From NCBI RefSeq assembly GCF_023336735.1, contig NZ_JAMBAQ010000003.1:62001-126000 (forward strand): a DNA stretch of 64,000 nucleotides. Direction: 5' to 3'. Below the pieces are notes generated by a model, which saw only the letters and a program-made list of their open reading frames with translations, was not told where the DNA came from and did not search any database. Shown here piece by piece: positions 40,628 through 49,557 of this stretch. Made by a program: the position numbers and the translations under genes. Position 1 is the stretch's first letter. The number at the start of each line of letters is the position of its first letter. The stretch is from Moraxella oculi (GTDB lineage: Bacteria > Pseudomonadota > Gammaproteobacteria > Pseudomonadales > Moraxellaceae).

Positions 40628-42172
40628 TTACTGTTGTTTTGCATGTTTGAACATTTCGATTGCTGATGCACGCATGTTTTTAGTAGGCATGCTTAACTTC
40701 GGATATTTGATGGATAGATTTTGTGCCAGATATTTTTGCAGTTTGACTTCGTCATTAATGATGGCAGTGGGTACGAATTTTAATTCATCTACCCAGCATT
40801 TGATGAATGATGCTTCGCTATCATGTGTGGCTGCTTGGCTAAATGGGTTCATGACTCGAAAATAAGGCTGTGCGTCCGTACCAATAGATGCTGACCATTG
40901 CCAGCCACCATTATTACTGGCAAAATCTCCGTCGGCTAGGTGTTGCATGAAATAACGCTCACCCCATCGCCAGTCGATGAGTAGGTTTTTGGTCAGGTAC
41001 ATTGCCACAACCATTCGTAAGCGGTTGTGTAAAAAACCAGTGGCGTTCAAACTACGCATGGCGGCATCCACAAGTGGCACGCCAGTCTTTCCTTGACACC
41101 AAGCTAAAAAATCTGTGTCATCATACCGCCATTTGACTGCTTGATCCAAAGTGCTTAAAAAAGCGACGCCTTTGACAATGTCTGGGCGATGACTGATCAC
41201 ATCAAGATAAAAATCTCGCCAACAAAGCTCGCTGATGAAGCAGTCGATCGCTCTGTGATGGGCTTGGGTGGCGTCATTAGCATGGGCTTGCAAGGCTTTA
41301 AGATGGCAGGTGCGTGCTGAAATGATGCCTGTGGCAAGATAGGGTGACAGACGACTGGTTGCTCCTTGATTGCTGTTTAAAGAGGGTATGTCTCGGGCGA
41401 CATCATAGTTAAGCACATCAGTTGCTAAAAAATCGTGTAGTCGTTGTTGTGCTGCTGTTTCGCCTGCAGGATATAGCTTTTCGCCCAGTAAAACTACTTG
41501 TGTTAATTGTTGATTAAAAACCGCCTCTGAACGATGATACTTTTGGTAGTACTCGCTAATACTCAGCCCATCAGCACCATCACTACTGAGTGTGTTTGCC
41601 ATATCAATCGTGTTTACCAAACTTGATAGAATCGCATTGTGTGGGTTTGTTGGGTTGTTTTGCAAATGTTTGAGCCAGCGTTTATAAAATGGTGTGAATA
41701 CTTTATATGGCTGTTGCTTATCTGTCTTGATGGTTTTTGGTGGTATGATGGCACCATCATCATACCAATGTGTTTGTAGGGTGATGTTTTGACCATGATT
41801 TCTGATGGCATCGTCTCGGTGAAGCTCATTGATCAAGCATTCTTTATTGGCGAATAAATGACGAATGTTATTATCTCGACAGATGCGTAATAAATCTTGT
41901 TGCTGACTTTTAAAATCATTACTAATTCTGACGATCAGTCCGATATTAAGCTTTGACAAATCTGATTTTAATTCGGTTAATTGTCGCAAAATCAAATCAA
42001 TTTGCCATAGCGATTTGTGATGTTGCTGCCACTGCTTGGGTGTGATGTATGCAATCGCTAATACACCGCTGCCATCATGATGAGCGGCTTTGCAGCAGGC
42101 GTAAAATGCGGTGTTGTCAAACAGTCGCAAATCTTGGCGGAACCACATCAAATATTTTGTTTGTGTCATCAT
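40628..42172 (-). CDS. phrB: Deoxyribodipyrimidine photo-lyase
   Basis: A 514-aa class I photolyase that repairs UV pyrimidine dimers with blue light and reduced FAD. The N-terminal antenna domain begins LMWFRQDLRLFDNTAFY. The FAD domain has TSRLSPYLATGIISARTC, FISELCWRDFYLD, TGVPLVDAAMRSLNATGFLH (19 residues plus H) and WQWSASIGTDAQPYFRVMNP. The start may be either of two adjacent ATGs (42172 or 42169). It appears to be a single-gene unit. Confidence 0.95.
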   Translation of the reverse strand: MMTQTKYLMWFRQDLRLFDNTAFYACCKAAHHDGSGVLAIAYITPKQWQQHHKSLWQIDLILRQLTELKSDLSKLNIGLIVRISNDFKSQQQDLLRICRDNNIRHLFANKECLINELHRDDAIRNHGQNITLQTHWYDDGAIIPPKTIKTDKQQPYKVFTPFYKRWLKHLQNNPTNPHNAILSSLVNTIDMANTLSSDGADGLSISEYYQKYHRSEAVFNQQLTQVVLLGEKLYPAGETAAQQRLHDFLATDVLNYDVARDIPSLNSNQGATSRLSPYLATGIISARTCHLKALQAHANDATQAHHRAIDCFISELCWRDFYLDVISHRPDIVKGVAFLSTLDQAVKWRYDDTDFLAWCQGKTGVPLVDAAMRSLNATGFLHNRLRMVVAMYLTKNLLIDWRWGERYFMQHLADGDFASNNGGWQWSASIGTDAQPYFRVMNPFSQAATHDSEASFIKCWVDELKFVPTAIINDEVKLQKYLAQNLSIKYPKLSMPTKNMRASAIEMFKHAKQQ

Positions 42173-42525
42173 TGCTCGCTTTATAAGAGGGATGTTTGTT
42201 GGTTAGGGTGAATCGCTGGATATTTGAGGTGCTTGCCATTTGATGGTGCGTGCCATACTACCCAGTTTTTCTTTAGATCTGTATGGTGGGCTATTTTATA
42301 CCATTTTTTGGGACTGTTGGCGATTGAATTGAATAATTAACCCAAAATGATTGGCAGTCAATGGTTTTTAACACTTGGTTGAGTGATGTTTCAATGTTAT
42401 TTTTTATGGTAAAATAAAATCTGAATCATGCTGGTATGGGCTTGGTTGTTGATGTGTCTCGTGTTTGGCTGGTTGTTGTGTTAAAAGTGTTTTTAGTTGT
42501 TTATTTTTGAGTGGAAATTTTATCA
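42173..42525 (+). other. 353-bp intergenic region between phrB and dusA
   Basis: No gene is credible here. TGGTAAAAT at 42407-42415 is an extended -10-like element that could drive dusA, leaving a long T/G-rich leader. No repeat or hairpin stands out. Confidence 0.5.
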
Positions 42526-43494
42526 ATGATTGATTTTAAAGACAAAAAAGTCATCTCTGTTGCACCCATGATAGACTTTACAACAAGTCATTATCGCATT
42601 TTTGCTCGACTATTTAACCCTCGTATTCACCTTTATACCGAAATGATTAGTACGGGGGCGATTTTAAAGGGCGATGCGGATCATCATTTGCGATTTTTTG
42701 ATCGTGAGCCACCACTGGTATTACAATTGGGTGGCAGCAATCCCAAGGAGCTTGCAGAATGTGCTAAGATTGCCCAAGGCTATGGATATGATGAGGTCAA
42801 CTTAAATGTCGGCTGTCCTTCTGATCGTGTGCAATATAACAAAATCGGAGCTTGCCTGATGGCAGAACCTGCTTTGGTAGCACAGTGTGTTCGTGCGATG
42901 AAAGATGCTTGTGATTTACCGATTACGGTCAAACATCGCATTGGGATTGATGATTTTGATGACTATGAGTTCATGAAAAACTTTGTGCAAACGGTGGCGG
43001 ATGCGGGCTGCCAGCATTTCATTGTTCATGCCAGAATCGCCTTACTCAATGGTTTGTCTCCCAAAGAAAACCGTGAGGTTCCTCCATTGCGTTATGAAGA
43101 GGTGTATCGCTTAAAATCAGAATTTCCAGAATTGTTCATACAAATTAACGGTGGCATTAAAACACTTGATGAGATCAAAGCACACCTAAAAGTGGTTGAT
43201 GGCGTGATGGTAGGAAGGGAATTTTACCACAATCCAATGTTGCTTGGTCAATGCAATGAGCTTTGGGGAGATCCAGTTCCTACTCATGCGGAGATTTTTT
43301 ATCAATTGCTGAGGTTGTTGGAGCATTTTGAAAGTCTGGGCGTGCCTTTAACGGTGGTCATGCGACATTATTTAGGATTGTTTCAAGGCTTGGTGGGTAG
43401 TAGAAAGTGGCGACAGGATTTGAGTGGTAAGCGACATCTAAGTCTTGATGATGTGCGTAGAAGTGGTGAGATGGTGCTGGCTCTTAATGCATGA
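42526..43494 (+). CDS. dusA: tRNA-dihydrouridine(20/20a) synthase DusA
   Basis: A 322-aa flavoenzyme that reduces uridine in the tRNA D-loop. It starts with VISVAPMIDFTTSHYRIFAR. YDEVNLNVGCPSDRVQ carries the active-site cysteine region, and FIVHARIALLNGLSPKENRE is specific to DusA, then PLRYEEVY, QINGGIKTLDE and GVMVGREFYHNP. The ATG at 42526 follows GTGGAAA. Confidence 0.94.
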   Translation: MIDFKDKKVISVAPMIDFTTSHYRIFARLFNPRIHLYTEMISTGAILKGDADHHLRFFDREPPLVLQLGGSNPKELAECAKIAQGYGYDEVNLNVGCPSDRVQYNKIGACLMAEPALVAQCVRAMKDACDLPITVKHRIGIDDFDDYEFMKNFVQTVADAGCQHFIVHARIALLNGLSPKENREVPPLRYEEVYRLKSEFPELFIQINGGIKTLDEIKAHLKVVDGVMVGREFYHNPMLLGQCNELWGDPVPTHAEIFYQLLRLLEHFESLGVPLTVVMRHYLGLFQGLVGSRKWRQDLSGKRHLSLDDVRRSGEMVLALNA

Positions 43495-43522
43495 TACGAA
43501 CTTAAAAAGGGCAGTCTGAAAA

Positions 43523-43552
43523 TTGCATCAAAATACCGTAGGCGTGTATAAT
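43523..43552 (+). promoter_or_regulatory. Promoter candidate for glmM
   Basis: TTGCAT (43523-43528) and TATAAT (43547-43552) are 18 bases apart, about 100 bases before the glmM start. Confidence 0.5.
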
Positions 43553-43655
43553 ACCGACTTAAAGACGATAAAGATGCCAGTTTGACAGGGCGACATGATT
43601 AAAAAATGACTTGATGTCAGCATTGATGATTTAATGACTTTTTTGGAGTAAGGTG

Positions 43656-45017
43656 ATGAGTTATTTTGGTACTGATGGCATTCGTGGTGAATTTGGCGTA
43701 TTTCCAATCACGCCTGATTTTTTGTTGCGTCTGGGTTTTGGGGCGGGCAGAGTGCTGGTGCGTCAAGCAAACAACCCAAAAAAACGCCCTAGTGTCGTCA
43801 TTGGTAAAGATACTCGTCTGTCAGGCTATGTCATTGAAGCAGCACTGCAAGCGGGCTTTAACGCAGCAGGTGTTGATGTATACCTGCTTGGTCCGTTACC
43901 CACGCCTGCAATTGCCCACTTGGTTAAAAGTTTCCATGCTGACATGGGGGCGGTGATATCAGCATCGCACAATCCTTATCATGATAATGGCGTGAAGCTC
44001 TTTTCTCATGAAGGAAAAAAAATCTCTGACGAGCTCCAAGAAATGATTAACGAAGAGCTGAATGATCTGGTAGGGGAGATGGACATGCGTCTGTCTCGTT
44101 TGACGGGCATTAAGGCTGACAGTATTGGTAAAAGCTATCGTGTGGACGATGCGAAAGGTCGCTACATTGAATATTGCAAAGGAAGCTTTCCTTATCACCT
44201 AAACCTAAATGCCTTAAAAATCGTCATAGATTGTGCTAACGGTGCGGGATATAGCGTTGCACCTAGGGTGCTGCGAGAACTGGGAGCTCATGTCATTGCC
44301 ATTCATCATGACCCAAATGGCGTCAATATCAATGACCAATGTGGCTCTACCCATCCCCAATCGCTACAACAAGCTGTATTAGAGCATGAGGCTGATTTGG
44401 GCATTGCCTTAGATGGCGATGGGGATCGCATCATCATGGTAGATGAGCAAGGCAATCTGGTTGATGGCGATGCGATTTTGTATGTTTTGGCAAATCATCA
44501 CAAACCCAATGGGATTGTGGGTACGCTGATGAGTAATGTGGCACTAGAGCTTGCCATGCGTGAGCGTGGTATTGATTTCCACCGTGCTAAGGTGGGTGAT
44601 CGCTATGTCATGCAAGAATTAGAAACGCATGAACTATCCATCGGTGGTGAGCCTTCTGGGCACATTCTTTATCTTGACAAATCACGCACTGGCGACGCCA
44701 TTGTCGCAGGGTTGCAGGTGTTGATGTGTATGATAGAACAAAACACCACCCTAAGTCAGCTTACTCAAGAATATGTGCCTTTTCCGCAAACACTCATCAA
44801 TGTTCGCTTAGCCCAAATGTCCGACCCTTATGATAATGATGAACTGGTCAAAGTATTTGACACTGCCAAGCAGCAACTGATCGGTCAAGGTCGCCTGTTG
44901 ATTCGTCAATCTGGCACAGAACCTGTGATTCGTGTGATGGTTGAATGTCAAGATGAGCAACTGTGCCAAAGCTTAGCTTGTGATATTGCCAAACAGATAC
45001 AAAAAGTACTCGGTTGA
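43656..45017 (+). CDS. glmM: Phosphoglucosamine mutase
   Basis: A 453-aa enzyme that converts glucosamine-6-phosphate to glucosamine-1-phosphate for peptidoglycan and LPS. It starts with [12 protein letters not shown]. The phosphoserine loop [16 protein letters not shown] is near residues 98-113, the metal loop [13 protein letters not shown] near 251-263, GGEPSGHI near 334 and the phosphate-binding [12 protein letters not shown] near 422. The ATG at 43656 with GGAGTAAGG upstream is chosen. Confidence 0.96.
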   Translation: MSYFGTDGIRGEFGVFPITPDFLLRLGFGAGRVLVRQANNPKKRPSVVIGKDTRLSGYVIEAALQAGFNAAGVDVYLLGPLPTPAIAHLVKSFHADMGAVISASHNPYHDNGVKLFSHEGKKISDELQEMINEELNDLVGEMDMRLSRLTGIKADSIGKSYRVDDAKGRYIEYCKGSFPYHLNLNALKIVIDCANGAGYSVAPRVLRELGAHVIAIHHDPNGVNINDQCGSTHPQSLQQAVLEHEADLGIALDGDGDRIIMVDEQGNLVDGDAILYVLANHHKPNGIVGTLMSNVALELAMRERGIDFHRAKVGDRYVMQELETHELSIGGEPSGHILYLDKSRTGDAIVAGLQVLMCMIEQNTTLSQLTQEYVPFPQTLINVRLAQMSDPYDNDELVKVFDTAKQQLIGQGRLLIRQSGTEPVIRVMVECQDEQLCQSLACDIAKQIQKVLG

Positions 45018-45147
45018 TTCATCCGTTTTTTTTTGAGATGGCAGGTGTATTTGAGTGTGATGGCGGCTGGTCATTGTTAACAGTTTTGTTAAGGGTGATG
45101 AAAGTTATTTAAACTGTGAGATGATTTGCAACAATTGCTTGGAGTTG

Positions 45148-45173
45148 GTTGCAATTTTCTAGTAGATTGCAAC
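45148..45173 (+). repeat. Inverted repeat GTTGCAAT-N10-ATTGCAAC upstream of lolA
   Basis: A perfect 8-bp inverted repeat with a 10-base spacer, preceded by two further TTGCAA/AATTGC half-like motifs at 45126-45138. It could be an operator or a weak hairpin; it is not followed by a T-run. Confidence 0.5.
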
Positions 45174-45281
45174 ACTAAAAAATGGCAAAATCACGCATCA
45201 GTACATCATTTGGGCTTTAATGTTGGTTGTGTTTTGTCAATTCGCCCATCATTTGATCTTATTGCCATAAAGGAGATAATC

Positions 45282-45950
45282 ATGTCAAAATCGAACATCA
45301 TTAATGCTTTGACTTTAAAAGCGTGTTTGACCGCTGTTTTGGGAATGGGTGTGGGTGCGGTGGCACTACCAGCGGTTGCCATTGCCGAACCAGCCAGCCA
45401 ACAAATGGCAGTCAGTAATCTTAATAAACTGCTGTCTGCCACCAACTCAATGACTGCTCATTTCACTCAAACCACCAATGCAGGTAAAAAAACAACCAAT
45501 TACAGTGGTACGATGGCGGTGCAGCGTCAAAATCAATTTCGCTGGGAAACCAAATCGCCAGCCCATCAGTTGATTGTTGCCAATGGGTCGACCATGTGGG
45601 TGTATGACCCTGATTTAAATCAAGTGCTCAAACAGTCTACTGCCAATCAAGTAGGTGATTCACCAGCGATTTTACTTTCAGGCGACCCTAAAAAAATCGC
45701 CAGCAGTTTTCATGTCAATCAACCAAACATCAATAAAAATTATTTTAAACTCACGCCAAAATCTGGTAATGCAGGATTTAATGAGCTTTACATCAGCTTT
45801 AATGGAGGTAAGCCAGTTCAAATCATTGTCATGGACATGGCAGGTCAGCAGACCATCATCCGATTTAGCAAGATTAGCGTCAATAAGCGGATTGATGGTG
45901 GTCAGTTTAATTTTACCGTACCTAAGGGTGTTGAAATCATCAATCAATAA
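45282..45950 (+). CDS. lolA: Outer-membrane lipoprotein carrier LolA
   Basis: A 222-aa periplasmic chaperone that ferries lipoproteins from LolCDE to the outer membrane. A signal peptide with hydrophobic core LTAVLGMGVGAVALPAVAIA is cleaved near AEP. The mature part has LNKLLSATNSMTAHFTQTT, FRWETKSPAHQLIVANGSTM split by the typical YDPDLNQV, and VPKGVEIIN at the end. The ATG at 45282 follows AAGGAG; the longer frame to 45126 lacks support. Confidence 0.93.
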   Translation: MSKSNIINALTLKACLTAVLGMGVGAVALPAVAIAEPASQQMAVSNLNKLLSATNSMTAHFTQTTNAGKKTTNYSGTMAVQRQNQFRWETKSPAHQLIVANGSTMWVYDPDLNQVLKQSTANQVGDSPAILLSGDPKKIASSFHVNQPNINKNYFKLTPKSGNAGFNELYISFNGGKPVQIIVMDMAGQQTIIRFSKISVNKRIDGGQFNFTVPKGVEIINQ

Positions 45951-46123
45951 GTTGGTTCATCTTATTTGATATTAAAATGCCTTGCAGGATTCATTCAATC
46001 ATATTCTTTGGTCAAAACTCCGAGCGTGTCAATGCCTGGGGTTTTTTATTGACATTCTGTGTTGATTGATAAAAAAATGATAAAATAATTGAGATCTTTC
46101 ATAGGTATTGTGCCAAATTGTGA

Positions 46124-46129
46124 TATAAT
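46124..46129 (+). promoter_or_regulatory. Candidate -10 element for the nuo operon
   Basis: A perfect TATAAT lies 80 bases before nuoA. A weak -35-like TAGGTA is 16 bases upstream. Confidence 0.4.
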
Positions 46130-46209
46130 GCCTCCAAAAATCTGGGTGTGTCAGAAGGTCTTGACCATCCTTGAATTCATCATTCAAAAAAATCACGCAG
46201 GGGTGATTC

Positions 46210-46815
46210 ATGCCAGCCGAATGGTCAGCCATTATCTACTTGCTAGCTGCACTGGGGCTAGTAATCTTTATGCTTGTCGTACCACGCTTGTTGGGTGGTT
46301 TTTCAAGCGGTTCTCAAAAACAAGAAAGCTTTGAAGCTGGGGTGGTATCTGCTGGTACTGCCCGCATTCGTTTGTCTGCCAAGTTCTACTTGGTGGCGAT
46401 TTTCTTTGTGATTTTTGATTTGGAAGCTTTGTATTTGTATGCCTATTCGGTGAGTGTGCGTGAAGTGGGCTGGGTGGGTTTTGCCACCGCCACCGCCTTT
46501 ATTGGCATTTTATTCGTAGGCTTGGTGTATGAGATGAGACTGGGTGCCATGAATTGGGCGCCTGCTGATAAGCGAGGTAAAAAACCACGCATTTTGTCTC
46601 GACCAGCTGATTTTGATTTGGCAAGCATTACTGCTTTTACCACAATCGATGACTTACATACCGATCCTACCGGTAAGGTGCCCGCTCAATCGTCTGGCAA
46701 AATTTTTGCAGGGCGTAAGGATTTGCAGACCATACTTGAAAAAGACAAACAAGATATGGAAAATATTGACCACATCAATGACACAGGACGAGTTATGACG
46801 CAGAAGTTTGATTGA
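46210..46815 (+). CDS. nuoA: NADH-quinone oxidoreductase subunit A
   Basis: A 201-aa membrane subunit of complex I. Three transmembrane segments and the conserved KQESFEAGVVSAGTARIRLS and FYLVAIFFVIFDLEALYLYA identify NuoA. The common length is 120-150 residues; the soluble C-terminal tail after about residue 115 is long here. It is first in the nuo operon, with AGGGGTG upstream of the ATG. Confidence 0.94.
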   Translation: MPAEWSAIIYLLAALGLVIFMLVVPRLLGGFSSGSQKQESFEAGVVSAGTARIRLSAKFYLVAIFFVIFDLEALYLYAYSVSVREVGWVGFATATAFIGILFVGLVYEMRLGAMNWAPADKRGKKPRILSRPADFDLASITAFTTIDDLHTDPTGKVPAQSSGKIFAGRKDLQTILEKDKQDMENIDHINDTGRVMTQKFD

Positions 46816-46991
46816 TGGAATTGATCAGTAATGAAATTTGGCAATTATCAATTCAATTCTTTTTTTCTGATGTGAGCTGTTGTTTTTTTATCATAGCAAT
46901 GGCATTCCAAATTCCTGCCTTTATCACTTCAGTGGTTATTTGTTTTATTTTTAGTATCAAAAAGATAAAGAATTCGCCAAATAAAGATTAA
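46815..46991 (+). CDS. Possible small membrane protein between nuoA and nuoB
   Basis: A 58-codon ORF starts in an ATGA overlap with the nuoA stop. The product has a hydrophobic segment (about residues 22-47, rich in Phe and Ile) and a Lys-rich end ([11 protein letters not shown]). No ribosome binding site is visible, so translation would depend on coupling. No family is recognised. It may be a chance frame, but the junction and the membrane-like composition make it worth recording. Confidence 0.3.
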   Translation: MELISNEIWQLSIQFFFSDVSCCFFIIAMAFQIPAFITSVVICFIFSIKKIKNSPNKD

Positions 46992-47040
46992 CCAACTCGT
47001 CATCTTAGTTTATTTAATACTTAACTTGCGAAACACTACT

Positions 47041-47700
47041 ATGAAATATACCTTTACTCGCCCCAATCTAGATAAAGAAATTTATCCCAAAATCAACCGT
47101 GACATTGTTGATGAAAAAGAAATCGAAAACTCGATCTTTATGGGTAATTTGTCCAATCTCGTCCACGCTGCTGCCAACTGGGGGCGTAAGAATTCATTAT
47201 GGCCGTTTAACTTCGGCACAAGCTGTTGCTATGTGGAATACGCCACGACTTTGACGGGCGTACATGATTTATCTCGCTTTGGGGCAGAGGTCATTCGAGC
47301 ATCGCCTCGCCAAGCCGATGTGATGATTGTGGCAGGGACTTGTTTTGTTAAAATGGCACCCGTTATCCTGCGACTGTATGAGCAAATGCTAGAACCTAAA
47401 TGGGTCATTTCAATGGGAGCGTGTGCCAACTCTGGTGGTATGTACGACATTTATTCGGTGGTGCAGGGCGTGGATAAGATTATCCCTGTAGATGTGTATA
47501 TCCCTGGCTGTCCACCCCGTCCAGAAGCCTTGATTCAAGCGATCATGCTTTTGCAAGACTCTATCCAAAAAGAGCGCCGTCCTTTGGGCATTCATCTTGA
47601 CCAAGGTGTATATCAGCCTGTCATGATGCCTGAAAGGGATAGAAAAAACGCCGAACGCATTCTTGTAAAAAATTTAAGAAGTCCTGATGGCGTAGAGTGA
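47041..47700 (+). CDS. nuoB: NADH-quinone oxidoreductase subunit B
   Basis: A 219-aa subunit carrying iron-sulfur cluster N2, the last electron donor to quinone. The four cysteine sites are visible: [33 protein letters not shown] and [13 protein letters not shown]. The ATG at 47041 starts [13 protein letters not shown]. In relatives nuoCD follows directly; here three extra genes intervene. Confidence 0.96.
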   Translation: MKYTFTRPNLDKEIYPKINRDIVDEKEIENSIFMGNLSNLVHAAANWGRKNSLWPFNFGTSCCYVEYATTLTGVHDLSRFGAEVIRASPRQADVMIVAGTCFVKMAPVILRLYEQMLEPKWVISMGACANSGGMYDIYSVVQGVDKIIPVDVYIPGCPPRPEALIQAIMLLQDSIQKERRPLGIHLDQGVYQPVMMPERDRKNAERILVKNLRSPDGVE

Positions 47701-47836
47701 GTTTTATCTGCTGGCTTAAGTGTGGGCAATGATCATGTCATGATATTTTTACTTTCATGATAATTTTTTTATTGTTAAGAGTTGTGTTATGATTTTATTT
47801 TAAAATTAATCGTGTGGTAGAAAGGAGTATTTACCC

Positions 47837-48292
47837 ATGAATAAGATGATGTATTCTCAATCTGAAATTGCCAAGATGCAAGGTTGGCTGGGCGATATGG
47901 GAAGGCAAATTTTAGGAAGATTTGATTGCAATGATGCAAAACAAAAAGCATTATTTCCGCGTCTATTTGCTCGTAAGGCATTTGCACAAGGTATGGTAAA
48001 ATTTTTACCGATAGCTTATGTGCGAGATAAGGCTCAATATGATTTAGAGTGTTTTGCACAGGGTTTAAAAAATTACCTAGAATTAGCAATGTCAGCAAGG
48101 TTAAGTAGAAGTTTGTGTGATACTTTGGTTTTGGTTATTAATCCAAGAGAGCGTTTTGATGTTTTTGCAGGAGATGATGAAGCAGGTTATGCTATTAGAG
48201 AACGGATAAGAAAAAATATAGATCATTACGATTTAATTTCCAGAAGTCCTTTACTTGGTCATTATCAGCTTGGAGAGCTGGAATGGGTTTAA
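47837..48292 (+). CDS. Unrecognised 151-aa protein in the nuoB-nuoCD insertion
   Basis: I do not recognise this protein. It is soluble, without signal peptide or membrane segment, mixed in charge, and rich in Arg/Lys in RLFARKAFAQGMVKF and AIRERIRKNIDHYD. AAAGGAG precedes the ATG by ten bases, so translation looks real. It lies on the nuo strand upstream of an MFS transporter and an ATP-grasp enzyme, and may be part of the same pathway. The C-terminus is SPLLGHYQLGELEWV. Confidence 0.65.
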   Translation: MNKMMYSQSEIAKMQGWLGDMGRQILGRFDCNDAKQKALFPRLFARKAFAQGMVKFLPIAYVRDKAQYDLECFAQGLKNYLELAMSARLSRSLCDTLVLVINPRERFDVFAGDDEAGYAIRERIRKNIDHYDLISRSPLLGHYQLGELEWV

Positions 48293-48383
48293 TATATTGT
48301 TGCCCATCACCAATGATGAAGAGCCTATGCAATGCCTACTTTCTTTTGAAAAGTACCGTAAGATTACATAAGGAGTCAGGATA

Positions 48384-49544
48384 GTGGACTTAAAGAAATT
48401 CTATGGTGCTTTGGTTGTCTTTTATTTTAGTGACATGGCACTACTGATTATGGTCATTTGGCTGTCTTATCAAACAACCAAAAACCCTTTCATGCTTGGC
48501 TTAATGCTATTTGTTAGTACAATCATTCCATTTGTATTAAAGAAACTTTCCAAAATTAATTTGCTGTCTTTACCTCCTCATCACCTCATGCTATCACGCA
48601 TTTTATTTTATCTTATTGTTTTTATTCTGTCGGCACTCAACCCATCTGTTTATAGCTTTATCGGTCTTGCAATAGTATCTGGAATGCTTGGAGTGAGCAT
48701 ATTAAGTAATTATGAGACTTATAATAACTATCTTGTCATGAATGGCAGTGTTTCTGCTAATAAAGCATCAAGATATATGCAAACTGTCATACAAATTGGT
48801 GCTTTTGGTGGGGCGATGATAGGAGGAATGTTATTAAATCATTTGTCATTTTTTTATTCCATGGCAAGCATCGTCTTGGTAGACATTGCTTTTGCCATTA
48901 TTTTTATGATTTGGGCAAAAAATGGAGAATTTTCCCAAATTAATAATCAAGCAGTTGATAATAACAAAAAAATTGTCAATCGAGCTGTTTTTTTGGATAA
49001 AAAGCACATTTATTTATTATGCGTCATGTTGGGGTTTGTTGGTGTTCATATCATCAGCTTTAATCTGACCACACCGATTATATTTCAAGAAATCAAACAG
49101 TGGACTGCCCAAGATTTTGGTTTATCCAGTGCTTTTGCTGGTATAGGTGCTTTTTGTGCAGTTTTTCTAAAAAGCAATACAAAAAATTGCTTGGTAATGG
49201 CAATGTGCTTAATTTTTGCCGATTTAATATTTGTTATGTCAAGTATGAAAATATTATCACTAGCAATATGTTTTTTTATTGGATTTTTTATCAATAGTAT
49301 TAGGATATTAATAAGGGAAAAATTATCTTTATTGGCAAAAGATATAGAGCAAGCTAATTTTATTGGTCAAAGTAGTGCTGTTTTTTATACCATTTTTCAA
49401 GCAATTGCCAGCTTGGTATTTGGGTACATATTAGCCAGTGTGCAAAATGTGAATACTGCTCAAATATTTTTACCATTAATGGCAGTGATTATTACTGTGT
49501 TTTATGTGGGCATGCTTTTTATGAACAAAACGCCCACCAATTAG
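48384..49544 (+). CDS. Major facilitator superfamily transporter (insertion 1)
   Basis: A 386-aa membrane protein with about twelve hydrophobic segments and a charged cytoplasmic loop in the middle (KNGEFSQINNQAVDNNKK). The overall layout is that of an MFS exporter. The start is GTG at 48384 with AAGGAG upstream. Its end touches the ribosome binding site of the following ATP-grasp gene, so the two are coupled. Export of the ligase product is a reasonable inference. Base composition is more AT-rich than nuoB and nuoCD. Confidence 0.8.
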   Translation: MDLKKFYGALVVFYFSDMALLIMVIWLSYQTTKNPFMLGLMLFVSTIIPFVLKKLSKINLLSLPPHHLMLSRILFYLIVFILSALNPSVYSFIGLAIVSGMLGVSILSNYETYNNYLVMNGSVSANKASRYMQTVIQIGAFGGAMIGGMLLNHLSFFYSMASIVLVDIAFAIIFMIWAKNGEFSQINNQAVDNNKKIVNRAVFLDKKHIYLLCVMLGFVGVHIISFNLTTPIIFQEIKQWTAQDFGLSSAFAGIGAFCAVFLKSNTKNCLVMAMCLIFADLIFVMSSMKILSLAICFFIGFFINSIRILIREKLSLLAKDIEQANFIGQSSAVFYTIFQAIASLVFGYILASVQNVNTAQIFLPLMAVIITVFYVGMLFMNKTPTN

Positions 49545-49557
49545 GAGTGTCATTTTT

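Noticed and set aside
47740-47790. Terminator after nuoB
   Set aside because: TCATGA palindromes followed by T residues are present but the stems are only about six pairs; evidence is too weak.
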